Below, in pieces: positions 53,161-62,416 of a stretch of DNA of 64,000 nt. The DNA is taken from NCBI RefSeq assembly GCF_003710085.1, contig NZ_CP033324.1:868001-932000 (forward strand), written 5' to 3'. The stretch is from Nocardioides pantholopis (GTDB lineage Bacteria > Actinomycetota > Actinomycetes > Propionibacteriales > Nocardioidaceae). Both the position numbers and the translations under genes were made by a program. The notes under the pieces are model-generated. The model worked only from the letters and a program-made list of their open reading frames with translations. It did not search any database and was not told the origin of the DNA. Every line of letters begins with the position of its first letter. The first letter of the stretch is position 1.

Positions 53161-54918
53161 GTGACGAAGACCGAGGCGCCCCCCGTTCGCGAGAAGGCCG
53201 GCGGACGCGTCGTCTGGTTCGTGGTGCTCGCCCTGGTGCTGCTGGTGGGTGGCGGCTGGGCCGCGGCGTACGCCTTCGCCGGCGACGAGGTGCCCCACGG
53301 AACCACGATCGCGGGTGTCGACATCGGCGGGCAGACCCCCGACGAGGCGCGGCGCACCCTCGAGGACGAGCTCGCCGAGCGGGTCGCCGACCCGATCACC
53401 GTCCGCGTCGACGGCGGCGAGGAGCAGGTCTCGCCCCAGGAGGCCGGCCTCAGCGTCGACTACGCCGGCTCGGTCCGGGCCGCCGGTGGCGGCCGGGGCT
53501 GGAACCCGGCCGACCTGTGGGACCACTACACCGGCGGCGACGACCTGGACCCGGTGGTCGACGTCGACCCCGGCGCGATGGCCGAGCTGCTGGATCGGCT
53601 GACCGGCGAGGTCGGGACGCCGCCGCGTGACGGCGACCTGCGCTTCGAGGACGGCAAGGTCGAGATCGTCGAGCCGCGCGCCGGCGAGCAGGTGGACCCG
53701 GCCGAGGCCGAGGCGGCGCTGGTCGCGGCGTACCTCGACCCCGAGCCGGTCGCCACCCTGGAGCTGCACACCACCGAGCCCGACATCGACGACGCGGACG
53801 TCCAGCGGGCGCTCGACGAGTTCGCGAACCCGGCGATGTCGGCGCCGGTCACGCTGGTCTTCGGCAAGTCCCCGGTCGAGCTCGCGCCGCGCCAGTTCGG
53901 CCCCACCCTCCGGATGAAGGCGGAGGACGGCGTCCTGGTGGGCGCGGTCGACGAGAAGGCCCTCGGCGCGCTGGTCGCTGGTGCGGTCGGCAAGGAGGAC
54001 GCGCCGGTGGACGCCACCGTGGAGCTGCGCGGCAACAAGCCGCGCGTCGTACCGGCGAAGCCCGGCGTGACCTACGACCCGGCGAGCATCACCGCCAGCT
54101 TCCTCGGCCTGGTCACCGCCCCCGAGGGCGAGCGGCGCACGGAGATCGAGGCGAGCGTCGCGGAGCCCGAGTTCACCACCGAGGACGCCCGCGCGCTGGG
54201 CATCAAGGAGCAGGTCTCGAAGTTCACGACCTACTACCCGCCCGCGTCCTACCGCGACACCAACATCGGGCGGGCCGCCGAGCTGATCGACGGCACCGTG
54301 CTGAAGCCGGGGGAGACCTTCTCGCTCAACGACACGGTCGGCGAGCGGACGGCCGAGAACGGCTTCACCACCGGCACGATCATCAGCAACGGGATCTTCA
54401 AGGAGGACCTCGGCGGCGGGGTCTCGCAGATGGCCACGACGCTGTTCAACGCCGCGTTCTTCGCGGGCCTCGAGGACGTCGAGCACAAGCCGCACTCGGT
54501 CTACATCGACCGCTACCCGGTCGGCCGGGAGGCCACCGTGGCCTGGGGCGCCGTCGACCTGCGCTTCCGCAACGACACCGACCACGGCATCCTCATCGAC
54601 GCCAAGGTCGCCAAGAGCGCCGGCCGGTCCCAGGGCGTGGTGACGGTGCGGATGTGGTCGACGAAGGTCTGGAAGATCACCACCACGACCTCGCAGCGCT
54701 ACAACTACACCGCTCCGGCGACCCAGGTGCTGCGCACCGACAGCTGCCTGCCGAACACCGGCTACCAGGGGTTCGACGTCGACGTGAAGCGGTTCTTCAC
54801 CCCGGTCGGCGAGGACCGGGTGGTGCGCACCGAGAAGTTCCACACGACCTACATCCCCTCCGACACGATCGTCTGCAAGCCGCCGCAGGCTCCGAGTCCC
54901 CGACGCGGCCGAGGCTGA
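53161..54918 (+). CDS. VanW-family peptidoglycan-associated membrane protein
   Basis: 585 residues. N-terminal membrane helix (VVWFVVLALVLLVGGGWAAAYAF), extracytoplasmic repeats of the YoaR/PG-binding type (TTIAGVDIGGQTPDEARRTL, then VTLVFGKSPVELAP), and a C-terminal VanW domain (TYYPPASYRDTNIGRAAELIDG, LGGGVSQMATTLFNAAFFAGLE, HSVYIDRYPVGREATV). VanW proteins are found in glycopeptide-resistance clusters but are widespread; function not established. GTG start with TAAGAT 6 nt upstream. A 14-bp tandem pair begins 2 bp after the stop. Confidence 0.92.
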   Translation: MTKTEAPPVREKAGGRVVWFVVLALVLLVGGGWAAAYAFAGDEVPHGTTIAGVDIGGQTPDEARRTLEDELAERVADPITVRVDGGEEQVSPQEAGLSVDYAGSVRAAGGGRGWNPADLWDHYTGGDDLDPVVDVDPGAMAELLDRLTGEVGTPPRDGDLRFEDGKVEIVEPRAGEQVDPAEAEAALVAAYLDPEPVATLELHTTEPDIDDADVQRALDEFANPAMSAPVTLVFGKSPVELAPRQFGPTLRMKAEDGVLVGAVDEKALGALVAGAVGKEDAPVDATVELRGNKPRVVPAKPGVTYDPASITASFLGLVTAPEGERRTEIEASVAEPEFTTEDARALGIKEQVSKFTTYYPPASYRDTNIGRAAELIDGTVLKPGETFSLNDTVGERTAENGFTTGTIISNGIFKEDLGGGVSQMATTLFNAAFFAGLEDVEHKPHSVYIDRYPVGREATVAWGAVDLRFRNDTDHGILIDAKVAKSAGRSQGVVTVRMWSTKVWKITTTTSQRYNYTAPATQVLRTDSCLPNTGYQGFDVDVKRFFTPVGEDRVVRTEKFHTTYIPSDTIVCKPPQAPSPRRGRG

Positions 54919-54920
54919 GG

Positions 54921-54948
54921 CCTGCTTCCTGGGGCCTGCTTCCTGGGG
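54921..54948. repeat. 14-bp tandem duplication after the VanW gene
   Basis: CCTGCTTCCTGGGG occurs twice in direct succession (54921-54934, 54935-54948), 2 bp after the TGA. Confidence 0.85.
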
Positions 54949-54955
54949 CGGGCCC

Positions 54956-55303
54956 TCAGCAGCGCACGGTGCCGGCGACGACCTCGACGCGGGTGACGCC
55001 GGGGTCCTCGATGCCGCCAGCGCTGTCCCGGGCCCGGGTCAGCAGCGTGTAGGTGCCGGCCGCGGCGGGACGCCACGGGTGCTCCCACTCCAGCCCGGCG
55101 GACGTCTCGTTGGCGCCGGTGAGCGTGGTCTCCTCCCACGTCTCGCCGCCGTCGGTGCTGAGCTCGACGACGCTGATCGTCGCGCCGGCCGACCAGGCCC
55201 GGCCGCGGAGCACCACCAGGTCCGCACACCGCGGGCTGCCCACGTGGGCGAGCGTGCTGGAGGGGGACGGGGTGCCCTGGGCGGGGGCGGGCTCGGGAGA
55301 CAT
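54956..55303 (-). CDS. Stand-alone sulfite-oxidase-type dimerisation (Ig-like) domain
   Basis: 115 residues. Begins MSPEPAPAQGTPSPSSTLAH, then LRGRAWSAGATISVVELSTD, WEHPWRPAAAGTYTLLTRAR, matching the Mo-co oxidoreductase dimerisation domain at the C-terminus of sulfite oxidases (GRAWSG, ISRVEVSTDGG, LRARATD). The Moco-binding domain is absent, so this is a gene fragment or a free domain. ATG with TATGGT 6 nt upstream in an unusually A/T-rich patch, so it appears to have its own promoter. No signal peptide. Confidence 0.65.
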   Translation of the reverse strand: MSPEPAPAQGTPSPSSTLAHVGSPRCADLVVLRGRAWSAGATISVVELSTDGGETWEETTLTGANETSAGLEWEHPWRPAAAGTYTLLTRARDSAGGIEDPGVTRVEVVAGTVRC

Positions 55304-55368
55304 GCTGTAACCATACAAAGAAAGTAGGGTTGATTCAGCAGGTGGACCGCGCGCGGGTCGCGGGCCCC

Positions 55369-55404
55369 GGGTCGGCCCTCGGGTCGGCTCTCGGGCCGGC
55401 CCTC
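55369..55404. repeat. 12-bp tandem repeat, three copies
   Basis: GGGTCGGCCCTC, GGGTCGGCTCTC and GGGCCGGCCCTC at 55369, 55381 and 55393. The acetyltransferase stop (55403-55405) is at the edge of the last copy, which is the first one met in transcription. Confidence 0.85.
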
Positions 55405-56374
55405 AGCCCGGGGCGGTCAGGTAGCGGCAGGTGTGGTGCCGCTCCAGGCCCAGGCCCCCGTACAGCGCCAGGGCCGGCGCGTTGTCGGTCTCCACGTGCA
55501 GCCACACGGTCGTCGCGCCGCGCTCGGCGCCCCACTCCAGCAGCTCGTCGAGGACGACGCCGGCCAGGCCGCGGCGGCGATGGTCGCTGGCGACGTTGAG
55601 CTCGTGCAGGCCCAGCCAGTCCCCGTCGAGGGTGGCTCGCCCGGCGGCCACGACGGCGTCGTCGAGATCGGGGTCCCGCACGACGGCCTGCGCCAGGTCG
55701 CCCGAGACCTCGAGCCGCGCCTCGCGGTCGGGCGCGCCGGACGTCCGGTCCCGGCGGGCGCGGCGGGACCGGCGGACCCGCGACAGCGCCGCCAGGCGCA
55801 GCTCCGCCTCGCCGTGCGGGAGGTGCTGCCAGCCGCGGTCCAGCAGGGCCTCCTCGATCTCGGAGTCGGCCTCGACCTGGGCGAGCGCCGGGCGGTCCCG
55901 CTCCGCGTAGAACCGCAGCACGGCCTCGATCGCCTCGTCGTACGGCGCGCCGGGGTCGCCCAGCGCCAGGCAGGAGTTGGCGCGCTTGCGCGGCCGGCCC
56001 CGGGGGGCCGGGTCGCTGCGCAGCAGCCACTCGCCCAGCGGGGCGACCTCGATGCCGGGGAACAGGGCCAGCACGTGCTGCTCGGCGTCGCGGGCGCTGG
56101 TGCGGTGGCGCACCGAGGGTCGTGGGGGGACCGGCTTGCCGGAGACGATCTCGGCGAGCGGGATGGTCACCGGGGCGCCGTCCTCGGGCTGCACGGTGCA
56201 CGCGGTGGCGTCCCAGGACGTGCAGGTGCCGAGCAGATCGGTCATCGCCGGTCCGCCGGTGGGGCCGGTCTCGCCGGGCAGCAGCCGGCGTACGACGATC
56301 CGCTGGCCGACGACGTGGGGGCCCAGGCCGTGGCGGCCGGTGTTCGCATGCTGGGGTTCCGGCTCGTCGGGCAC
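55403..56374 (-). CDS. Rv0428c-like GNAT acetyltransferase with N-terminal SH3-like domain
   Basis: 323 residues. The first ~85 residues ([35 protein letters not shown]) form the SH3-like domain seen in mycobacterial Rv0428c. The GNAT domain includes [20 protein letters not shown] (acetyl-CoA loop) and [21 protein letters not shown]. Acceptor not known; a histone-like target has been proposed for the family. GTG start with TAGTAT 6 nt upstream. Divergent from fdxA. Confidence 0.87.
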   Translation of the reverse strand: MPDEPEPQHANTGRHGLGPHVVGQRIVVRRLLPGETGPTGGPAMTDLLGTCTSWDATACTVQPEDGAPVTIPLAEIVSGKPVPPRPSVRHRTSARDAEQHVLALFPGIEVAPLGEWLLRSDPAPRGRPRKRANSCLALGDPGAPYDEAIEAVLRFYAERDRPALAQVEADSEIEEALLDRGWQHLPHGEAELRLAALSRVRRSRRARRDRTSGAPDREARLEVSGDLAQAVVRDPDLDDAVVAAGRATLDGDWLGLHELNVASDHRRRGLAGVVLDELLEWGAERGATTVWLHVETDNAPALALYGGLGLERHHTCRYLTAPG

Positions 56375-56445
56375 GGCGGGATACTAGGCTGTCGTCGTTC
56401 GCCCACCCCGATCCGCGCCCATCGTGGGCTCCCCAGGAGGAACCG

Positions 56446-56772
56446 GTGACGTACGTCATCTCGCAGCCGTGTGTCGACGTGAAGGACCGCGCCTGCGTCG
56501 ACGAGTGCCCCGTCGACTGCATCTACGAGGGCAAGCGGATGCTCTACATCCACCCGGACGAGTGCGTCGACTGCGGTGCCTGCGAGCCGGTCTGCCCGGT
56601 GGAGGCGATCTTCTACGAGGACGACGTCCCGGAGGAGTCGAAGGCCTACTACGACGCGAACGTGCAGTTCTTCGACGACCTGGGCTCGCCCGGCGGTGCC
56701 GCCAAGATGGGTGAGATCGACAAGGACCACCCGATGATCGCGGCGCTGCCTCCGCAGAACCAGGGCGACTGA
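56446..56772 (+). CDS. fdxA: 7Fe ferredoxin
   Basis: 108 residues. Cys9, Cys17, Cys21, Cys25, Cys40, Cys43, Cys46 and Cys50; by analogy with Azotobacter FdI, 9/17/50 bind [3Fe-4S] and 21/40/43/46 bind [4Fe-4S], with 25 free. Low-potential electron carrier. GTG start fixed by CCAGGAGGAACC. dapC begins 5 nt after its stop, so the order fdxA-dapC matches Rv1177-Rv1178. Confidence 0.96.
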   Translation: MTYVISQPCVDVKDRACVDECPVDCIYEGKRMLYIHPDECVDCGACEPVCPVEAIFYEDDVPEESKAYYDANVQFFDDLGSPGGAAKMGEIDKDHPMIAALPPQNQGD

Positions 56773-56777
56773 CGCCC

Positions 56778-57887
56778 GTGGCTCGCACCCGGGTCTCCGA
56801 GCGACTTCCGGAGTTCCCCTGGGACCGGCTCACGACGTACGCCGCACGGGCTCGGGCGCACCCGGACGGCATCGTCGACCTGTCGGTCGGCACCCCGGTC
56901 GACCCGACCCCGTCGGTCGTCCAGGAGGCGCTGCGCGGGGCTGCGGACTCGCCCGGCTACCCGACGACGATCGGGCTGGCCTCGACCCGGCAGGCCTGCA
57001 TCGACTGGCTGGAGCGCCGGCACGGCGTGACCGGTCTCGGGCTGGACCAGGTGCTCCCGGTGATCGGCTCCAAGGAGCTGATCGCCTCGATGCCCGGCCA
57101 CCTCGGCATCGGTCCCGGTGACCTGATCGGCTACCCGGAGCTGTCCTACCCGACCTACGAGGTCGGGGCGGTGCTCTGCGGTGCCGACGCGCTGGCCACG
57201 GACGCGCTCACGGCGTTCGGCCCGCAGGTCCCGGCGCTGCTGTGGCTGAACTCCCCGTCGAACCCGTCCGGCCGCGTGCTGCCGGTCGAGCACCTGCGCA
57301 AGGTCGTCGACTGGTGCCGCGAGCGCGGCACGCTGCTGGTCTCCGACGAGTGCTACCTGGAGTGCGCCTGGGAGACCGAGGACGGCTGGCCGGTCTCGGT
57401 GCTGCACCCCGATGTCTGCGGCGGCTCGACCGAGGGGATCCTCGCGGTCCACTCGCTCTCGAAGCGCTCGAACCTCGCGGGCTACCGCTGCGCGTTCGTC
57501 GCCGGCGACGCGGCAGTGGTCGGCGAGCTGCTCGCGGTGCGCAAGAACCTCGGACTCCAGATGCCCGGCCCGCAGCAGGTGGCGATGAAGGCCGCGCTCG
57601 ACGACGACGCGCACGCCCTGGAGCAGCACGCGCGGTACGCCGCGCGCCGGGCCAAGCTGCGCGAGGCGCTGCTCGGGGCCGGCTTCCGCATCGACCACTC
57701 CGAGGCGTCGCTGTACCTCTGGGCGACCCGCGACGAGGACTGCTGGGAGACCGTGGCCTGGCTCGCCGACCGCGGCATCCTGGCCGCTCCCGGCATCTTC
57801 TACGGCGCCGCCGGGAGCCGGCACGTCCGCGTGGCCTTCACCGCCACCGACGAGCGCGTCGACGCAGCGCTGGCCCGCCTGGCCTGA
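56778..57887 (+). CDS. dapC: Succinyldiaminopimelate transaminase
   Basis: 369 residues. Class I/II aminotransferase: NSPSNPSG (159-166), Asp190 in VSDECYLECAW, PLP Lys229 in SLSKRSNLAGYR, late Arg in HVRVAF. Transfers amino to N-succinyl-2-amino-6-ketopimelate in meso-DAP and lysine synthesis. GTG start 5 nt after fdxA. dapD is at 59167-60120 on the other strand, giving the succinylase pathway. Confidence 0.94.
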   Translation: MARTRVSERLPEFPWDRLTTYAARARAHPDGIVDLSVGTPVDPTPSVVQEALRGAADSPGYPTTIGLASTRQACIDWLERRHGVTGLGLDQVLPVIGSKELIASMPGHLGIGPGDLIGYPELSYPTYEVGAVLCGADALATDALTAFGPQVPALLWLNSPSNPSGRVLPVEHLRKVVDWCRERGTLLVSDECYLECAWETEDGWPVSVLHPDVCGGSTEGILAVHSLSKRSNLAGYRCAFVAGDAAVVGELLAVRKNLGLQMPGPQQVAMKAALDDDAHALEQHARYAARRAKLREALLGAGFRIDHSEASLYLWATRDEDCWETVAWLADRGILAAPGIFYGAAGSRHVRVAFTATDERVDAALARLA

Positions 57888-57897
57888 GCCGACCCGC

Positions 57898-57934
57898 TGG
57901 TCGAGCCGCGAGCGCAGCGAGCGTGTCGAGACCA
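57898..57934. repeat. Interspersed TGGTCGAG-type repeat, copy 2
   Basis: TGGTCGAGCCGCGAGCGCAG then CGAGCGTGTCGAGACCA. The 5-bp ends (TGGTC/GACCA) and a 3-bp core pair form an imperfect hairpin. Related to the copy at 50002-50046. Confidence 0.65.
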
Positions 57935-57989
57935 CTCAGGGCTCGACACGTCCTCGCCCAGGGGCTCGGACGGCTCGACCAGCGAGACC

Positions 57990-58110
57990 CCCCGGAAAAC
58001 TGGTGGGGTTGGAACAACTGGTGGGTTCGGGGCCGGAATTGAGCCCAGAACGGAGCCGTTGTCGGCAGTTTTCGCTCCACCCGTCCGCCACCCCACCAGT
58101 TTTTCCGGGG
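57990..58110. repeat. Fold-back (MITE-like) inverted repeat
   Basis: Left arm CCCCGGAAAACTGGTGGGG from 57990, right arm CCCCACCAGTTTTTCCGGGG ending at 58110: nearly perfect complement apart from one extra A/T. An internal AACTGGTGGG copy (58016-58025) adds a second partial pair. About 120 bp, no coding. Confidence 0.7.
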
Positions 58111-58174
58111 CGACGGCGGGGCGAGGCGGCGGCGCAGTCGGCGGAGTCGGTGGAGTCGGACCCAGGCGCCCGTC

Positions 58175-59137
58175 TCAGTCGAAGACGTCCACGTGCACGT
58201 GGTCGCGGTGCTCGAGGATCCTGCGGTCACCGGAGCGGGACGGCGGGTCGTAGTCCTCCCAGCCGTCCTCGGAGTCCTTGGCCTGCCAGATCCGGTCGTC
58301 GAAGATCACCGTCTGGATGTCCAGCCGGGCCGCCTGCGCGACCAGGTACGACGAGATCGCCCAGCCGCGGGTCTTGTTGGCGGGCGAGATCGGCCGCACG
58401 AAGATGTCGACAGCCCGGCCCTCGTAGTGCGCCGATCCCTCCATGTGGCCGGTGCCGACGCCGCCGGGCTCGAAGCCGCCGAGGGACACGTCGCCGAAGA
58501 CGGCCTCGACCTCCTCGCGGACGGTCTGGGCGCGCTCGACCAGCCCGCTCGGGGTGAGGCCGTCCGCGGCCTCCTCGGCGTCGTCGTCGATCTCGCACCA
58601 GAACGAGCCCGGCGAGTTGCCGGTCAGCGCCGAGGCCAGCACCCGGGCGTCCTCCTCGTGGTCGGCGTACGCGTCGGGGAACGCCGAGCGCTGGACCGCC
58701 TGCGCGGCCTCGGTGATCTCCATCGACCGGTAGCCGTCGACCTTCTCCAGCGCGTCGTAGAACGCGTTCGTGGCGTAGAGCGGGTCGGTCAGCTCGCCGA
58801 CGGTGCCCCAGCCCTGGGACGGCCGCTGCTGGAAGAGCCCCACCGAGTCCCGGTCGCCGTACTCGATGTTCTCGAGCTTCGACTCCTGGTAGGCCGTGGC
58901 CAGCGCGATCGACGCGGCCCGCGCCGGCAGGCCCCGCCGCACCGAGACCGCGGTGATCAGCGCGGCGTTCTCCGCCTGCTCCAGGTCGAGCCGCACCGTG
59001 TGGTCCTCGACGGTCGCGGTGCACTCCTCGGAGCGCAGGAACGGGGTCACCTCACGCAGCGTGTGCACGCCGAGGGTGAGCGCCGCGGCGCCCACCACCG
59101 CGACGCCGAGGACGGCGAACGCGGTACGGGTCTTCAC
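58175..59137 (-). CDS. Secreted muralytic candidate: LT-like N-domain plus M15-like C-domain
   Basis: 320 residues. N-terminal membrane/signal helix (AFAVLGVAVVGAAALTLGV). A lysozyme/LT-like domain at about 60-180 has ATAYQESKLENIEYG with Glu85 as possible catalytic acid and SVGLFQQRPSQGWGT. The C-terminal domain has GSAHYEGRAVDIFV (Ser235, His237, Asp244) and HRDHVHVD (His313, His315), matching the SxHxxGxAxD and HxH zinc pattern of M15-type D,D-peptidases. GTG start at 59137; probably cell-surface. It lies between dapC and dapD. Confidence 0.75.
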   Translation of the reverse strand: MKTRTAFAVLGVAVVGAAALTLGVHTLREVTPFLRSEECTATVEDHTVRLDLEQAENAALITAVSVRRGLPARAASIALATAYQESKLENIEYGDRDSVGLFQQRPSQGWGTVGELTDPLYATNAFYDALEKVDGYRSMEITEAAQAVQRSAFPDAYADHEEDARVLASALTGNSPGSFWCEIDDDAEEAADGLTPSGLVERAQTVREEVEAVFGDVSLGGFEPGGVGTGHMEGSAHYEGRAVDIFVRPISPANKTRGWAISSYLVAQAARLDIQTVIFDDRIWQAKDSEDGWEDYDPPSRSGDRRILEHRDHVHVDVFD

Positions 59138-59166
59138 AGGTCGAGTATCCCGTGGGGGTGGGGACG

Positions 59167-60120
59167 TCAGTTCGCGTGCAGCGCGGCGTTCAGCTCGACG
59201 CCCTCGCTGCGCCACGGCACCGCCTCGATCGCGCCGGTGACCGAGTTGCGGCGGAAGAGCACGTTGCTCACCCCGGAGAGGTCCAGCGCCTTGACGATCT
59301 TCGGCTTGCCCTCGGTGACGAAGGCGTCGGAGACGGTGACCTTCGTGCCGGCCGTGACGTAGGTGCCGGCCTCCACCACGCAGTCGTCGCCCAGGGAGAT
59401 GCCGAGCCCGGCGTTGGCGCCCAGCAGGCAGCGCTCGCCGATGCTGATCACCTGCTTGCCGCCGCCGGAGAGGGTGCCCATGATCGAGGCGCCGCCGCCG
59501 ACGTCGGAGCCGTCGCCGACCAGGACCCCGGCCGAGATCCGGCCCTCGACCATCGAGGCGCCGAGCGTGCCGGCGTTGAAGTTCACGAAGCCCTCGTGCA
59601 TGACAGTGGTGCCCTCGGCCAGGTGGGCACCCAGCCGGACCCGGTCGGCGTCGGCGATCCGGACGCCCGAGGGGACGACGTAGTCGACCATCCGCGGGAA
59701 CTTGTCCACGCCGTAGACGCTCACGTGCTGGCCGGCCGCACGCAGCCGCGCCCGGGTCAGCTCGAAGCCCTCCACGGCGCACGGGCCCGCCGAGGTCCAC
59801 ACGACATTGGTGAGCAGGCCGAAGACGCCCTCGACGGAGATCGAGTGCGGCACCACCAGCCGGGTCGAGAGCAGGTGCAGGCGCAGCCAGACCTCCTCGG
59901 TGCTGGTCGGGGCGGCCTGCAGGTCGGCGATCTCGACCAGCCGCACCTCCCGGCGTACGCCGCGCGCCTCGTCGCTGCCCTCGAGCGCTGCCAGCTCCGC
60001 CGGCGTCTCGGCGTCCGCCGGCCGCGCGCCGAGCGCGGGGGAGGGGAACCAGGTGTCGAGGACGGTGCCGTCGGCGGTCAGGGTCGCGAGGCCGTAGCCC
60101 CAGGCAGAGGTCGCAGTCAC
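59167..60120 (-). CDS. dapD: Tetrahydrodipicolinate N-succinyltransferase
   Basis: 317 residues, same length as the M. tuberculosis enzyme. Left-handed beta-helix hexapeptides run from about 180 to 270 ([57 protein letters not shown]). Second succinylase-pathway step, forming N-succinyl-2-amino-6-oxopimelate. GTG at 60120 chosen because TAGACT lies 8 nt upstream and the length then equals the family; the open frame extends 31 codons further. Confidence 0.94.
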   Translation of the reverse strand: MTATSAWGYGLATLTADGTVLDTWFPSPALGARPADAETPAELAALEGSDEARGVRREVRLVEIADLQAAPTSTEEVWLRLHLLSTRLVVPHSISVEGVFGLLTNVVWTSAGPCAVEGFELTRARLRAAGQHVSVYGVDKFPRMVDYVVPSGVRIADADRVRLGAHLAEGTTVMHEGFVNFNAGTLGASMVEGRISAGVLVGDGSDVGGGASIMGTLSGGGKQVISIGERCLLGANAGLGISLGDDCVVEAGTYVTAGTKVTVSDAFVTEGKPKIVKALDLSGVSNVLFRRNSVTGAIEAVPWRSEGVELNAALHAN

Positions 60121-60241
60121 GAGGTCGAAGTCTACGGACGCCGCCCGGCCGGCCGGCGTCTCGACGCCACTGTCGGGTGTCGGCAGGAACACATCGGCGC
60201 GAGTGTCCAGCATCTGGATGATCGGAACTAACGTGCGAAGA
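60121..60241. promoter_or_regulatory. Divergent promoter region (dapD / flavoprotein)
   Basis: 121-bp gap. TAGACT on the minus strand (60129-60134) is 8 nt before the dapD start; TAACGT on the plus strand (60229-60234) is 7 nt before the GTG at 60242. Confidence 0.6.
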
Positions 60242-62353
60242 GTGAGCAGCCATTCCTACCCGCACCTGATGTCGCCGGGAACCATCGGTTCCCTCCAGCT
60301 GGACAACCGGATCGTCCTGCCCGCCATGGACATGAACGTCTCCGAGCACGGCGAGATCGAGCAGACGGAGATCGACCACTACGTCGCCCGGGCCGCGGGC
60401 GGCGCCGGCCTGATCATCACCGGTGCCTGCGCGATCGCGTTCCCCCACGGAGCGGCCTCCATGAAGGAGCCGGGCCTCTCGGACGACAAGTACATCCCCG
60501 GCCTGCGCGCGCTCGCCGACGCGGTGCACGCGGCCGGCAGCAAGCTGTGCATCCAGTCGACGCACCACGGCAAGGTCGCCCGCGTCGACGTCGCCAACGA
60601 CCGGCCGGTGCTCGCCCCGAACCAGCCGAACTACAGCTACGACATGTCCGCCCTGGCCGACAGCACCCCGTCCGAGCTCGGCCGGATGGGTGCCGCCACC
60701 GCCGGCAAGCCGACCGTCTACCAGGAGATGACGGCCGAGGACATCGCCTGGCTGGTCTCCACCTGGGCCGACGCGGCCGAGCGGATCGCCGAGGCGGGCT
60801 GCGACGCGATCGAGATCCACGTCGCGCACGGCTACATCCTCGGCGTCTTCCTCAACCAGCGCGACAACCAGCGCACCGACGAGTACGGCGGCCCGCTGGT
60901 CAACCGGGCCCGGCTGGCGTGCGAGGTCATCCGCGCCGTCAAGGAGCGGGTGGGCGACCGGCTGGCGGTCCTGGTCCGGGTCTCCGGCGAGGAGTACGGG
61001 CAGGAGGGCGGCCTCTCGCTGGAGGAGTCGGTCGAGGCCTCGGCGCTCTTCGAGCTGGCGGGCGCGGACGCGATCCACGTGACCGGATGGGGACGCAACC
61101 CGTTCGACAACTTCACCGACGGCCCGCTGCCCAACAAGGTCGGGGCCTACGTGGAGAACGCGGCCGAGATCAAGAAGCACGTCTCGGTCCCGGTCATCGC
61201 CGTGGGCCGGATGCTGCCCGACGTCGCCGAGAAGGCGCTGGCCGCGGGCCAGATCGACTTCGCGGCGATGGGGCGCCAGCTCCTGGCCGACCCCGAGCTG
61301 CCGAACAAGCTCCGCGACGGCCGGGCCGACCAGGTCCGTCCCTGCATCAACTGCTACCTCTGCGTCGCGGAGAACTTCTTCGACGACACCCCGTTCTGCG
61401 CCGTCAACCCCGCGCTCGGCAACGAGACGCTGCTCCCGCTGCGGCCCGCCTCCGCGACCAAGCACGTCGTGGTCGTCGGCGCCGGCCCCGGCGGCCTGGA
61501 GAGCGCCCGGGTGCTCACCGAGCGCGGCCACCGGGTCACGGTGGTCGACAAGTCCGACCGCCTCGGCGGCACGATGTGGTTCTCGACGATGACCACCCCG
61601 GACAACGAGCGCCTGCTGCGGTGGTTCAAGTCCGAGATCAAGCGCCTCGGGATCGCGGTGAAGCTGAACACCCCGGCCGACGTCGAGACGATCCGCGCGC
61701 TGCGACCCGACCACGTCGTCGTGGCCACCGGCGCCGTCCGCCCCAAGCCCGACTTCCCCGGCGGCGACCTGCCGATCGTGCAGACCGGCGACACCCTGCG
61801 CGCGCTGATGCTGGGCACCGCGAGCGCCGACGAGGCCGGCCCGGTGCTGCGGACCCTCGGCAAGCTGGGCCGTCTCTCCGGCCTGACCAAGAGCCCCGGG
61901 TTCGTCCGGCGCGTCACCAAGACCTTCCTGCCGATGGGCAAGGACGTGGTGGTCATCGGCGGCTCCCTGGTCGGGCTGGAGCTCTCCGAGTTCCTGGCCG
62001 AGCGGGGCCGCCGGGTGACGCTGCTGCACGAGCAGCAGCAGCTCGGCCTGCCGCTGGCGATGCCGCGCCGCTGGACCGCGGTGAAGGACTCGATCGCGCA
62101 CGGCGTGCAGATCCACCGCAACGTCTCGATCGAGCGGATCACCGAGTCGGGCGTCGAGTGGACCGAGGGCGACCAGAGCTTCTCCGCAGCCGCCGACATG
62201 GTGATCTACGCCGACGGCACGACGTCGGCCGCACCCCTCGCCGAGGAGCTGCGGGAGGCCGGGTTCAGCGTCGACGTCGTCGGCGACGCCGGCGAGGTGA
62301 ACTACATCCACGGCGCCATCCACTCGTCGTGGCAGGTGACCACCAGCCTGTGA
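60242..62353 (+). CDS. OYE/2,4-dienoyl-CoA-reductase-type FMN-FAD-[4Fe-4S] oxidoreductase
   Basis: 703 residues. N-terminal TIM barrel (about 1-370: [33 protein letters not shown] segment, [16 protein letters not shown]), cluster cysteines in CINCYLC and PFCAVNP (spacing x2, x2, x11), then FAD/NAD(P) Rossmann folds ([34 protein letters not shown]). Reduces enoyl-type substrates with NAD(P)H; the substrate is unknown. GTG start in a leaderless layout (TAACGT 7 nt upstream). Followed by a strong terminator. Confidence 0.92.
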   Translation: MSSHSYPHLMSPGTIGSLQLDNRIVLPAMDMNVSEHGEIEQTEIDHYVARAAGGAGLIITGACAIAFPHGAASMKEPGLSDDKYIPGLRALADAVHAAGSKLCIQSTHHGKVARVDVANDRPVLAPNQPNYSYDMSALADSTPSELGRMGAATAGKPTVYQEMTAEDIAWLVSTWADAAERIAEAGCDAIEIHVAHGYILGVFLNQRDNQRTDEYGGPLVNRARLACEVIRAVKERVGDRLAVLVRVSGEEYGQEGGLSLEESVEASALFELAGADAIHVTGWGRNPFDNFTDGPLPNKVGAYVENAAEIKKHVSVPVIAVGRMLPDVAEKALAAGQIDFAAMGRQLLADPELPNKLRDGRADQVRPCINCYLCVAENFFDDTPFCAVNPALGNETLLPLRPASATKHVVVVGAGPGGLESARVLTERGHRVTVVDKSDRLGGTMWFSTMTTPDNERLLRWFKSEIKRLGIAVKLNTPADVETIRALRPDHVVVATGAVRPKPDFPGGDLPIVQTGDTLRALMLGTASADEAGPVLRTLGKLGRLSGLTKSPGFVRRVTKTFLPMGKDVVVIGGSLVGLELSEFLAERGRRVTLLHEQQQLGLPLAMPRRWTAVKDSIAHGVQIHRNVSIERITESGVEWTEGDQSFSAAADMVIYADGTTSAAPLAEELREAGFSVDVVGDAGEVNYIHGAIHSSWQVTTSL

Positions 62354-62358
62354 GGGCG

Positions 62359-62395
62359 CGCCGCTGACCAGCCGCCCGTCGGCTGGTCAGCGGCG
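62359..62395 (+). terminator. Strong hairpin terminator
   Basis: Perfect 16-bp stem, CGCCGCTGACCAGCCG (62359-62374) with 62380-62395 and a CCCGT loop, starting 5 nt after the stop. Confidence 0.9.
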
Positions 62396-62416
62396 AGCGT
62401 GCTCTAGCGTCGGGCC

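Larger units (their letters stand above)
57888..58174. other. Intergenic region with two repeat structures
   Basis: 287 bp between convergent genes. It holds an interspersed-repeat copy (57898-57934), a degenerate second half-copy to about 57985, and a fold-back element with ~20-bp arms (57990-58110). No gene seen. Confidence 0.6.

Noticed and set aside
59167..60213. Longer DapD start at 60213
   Set aside because: The extra 31 residues are not conserved, and 60120 has a leaderless promoter and gives the usual 317 residues.
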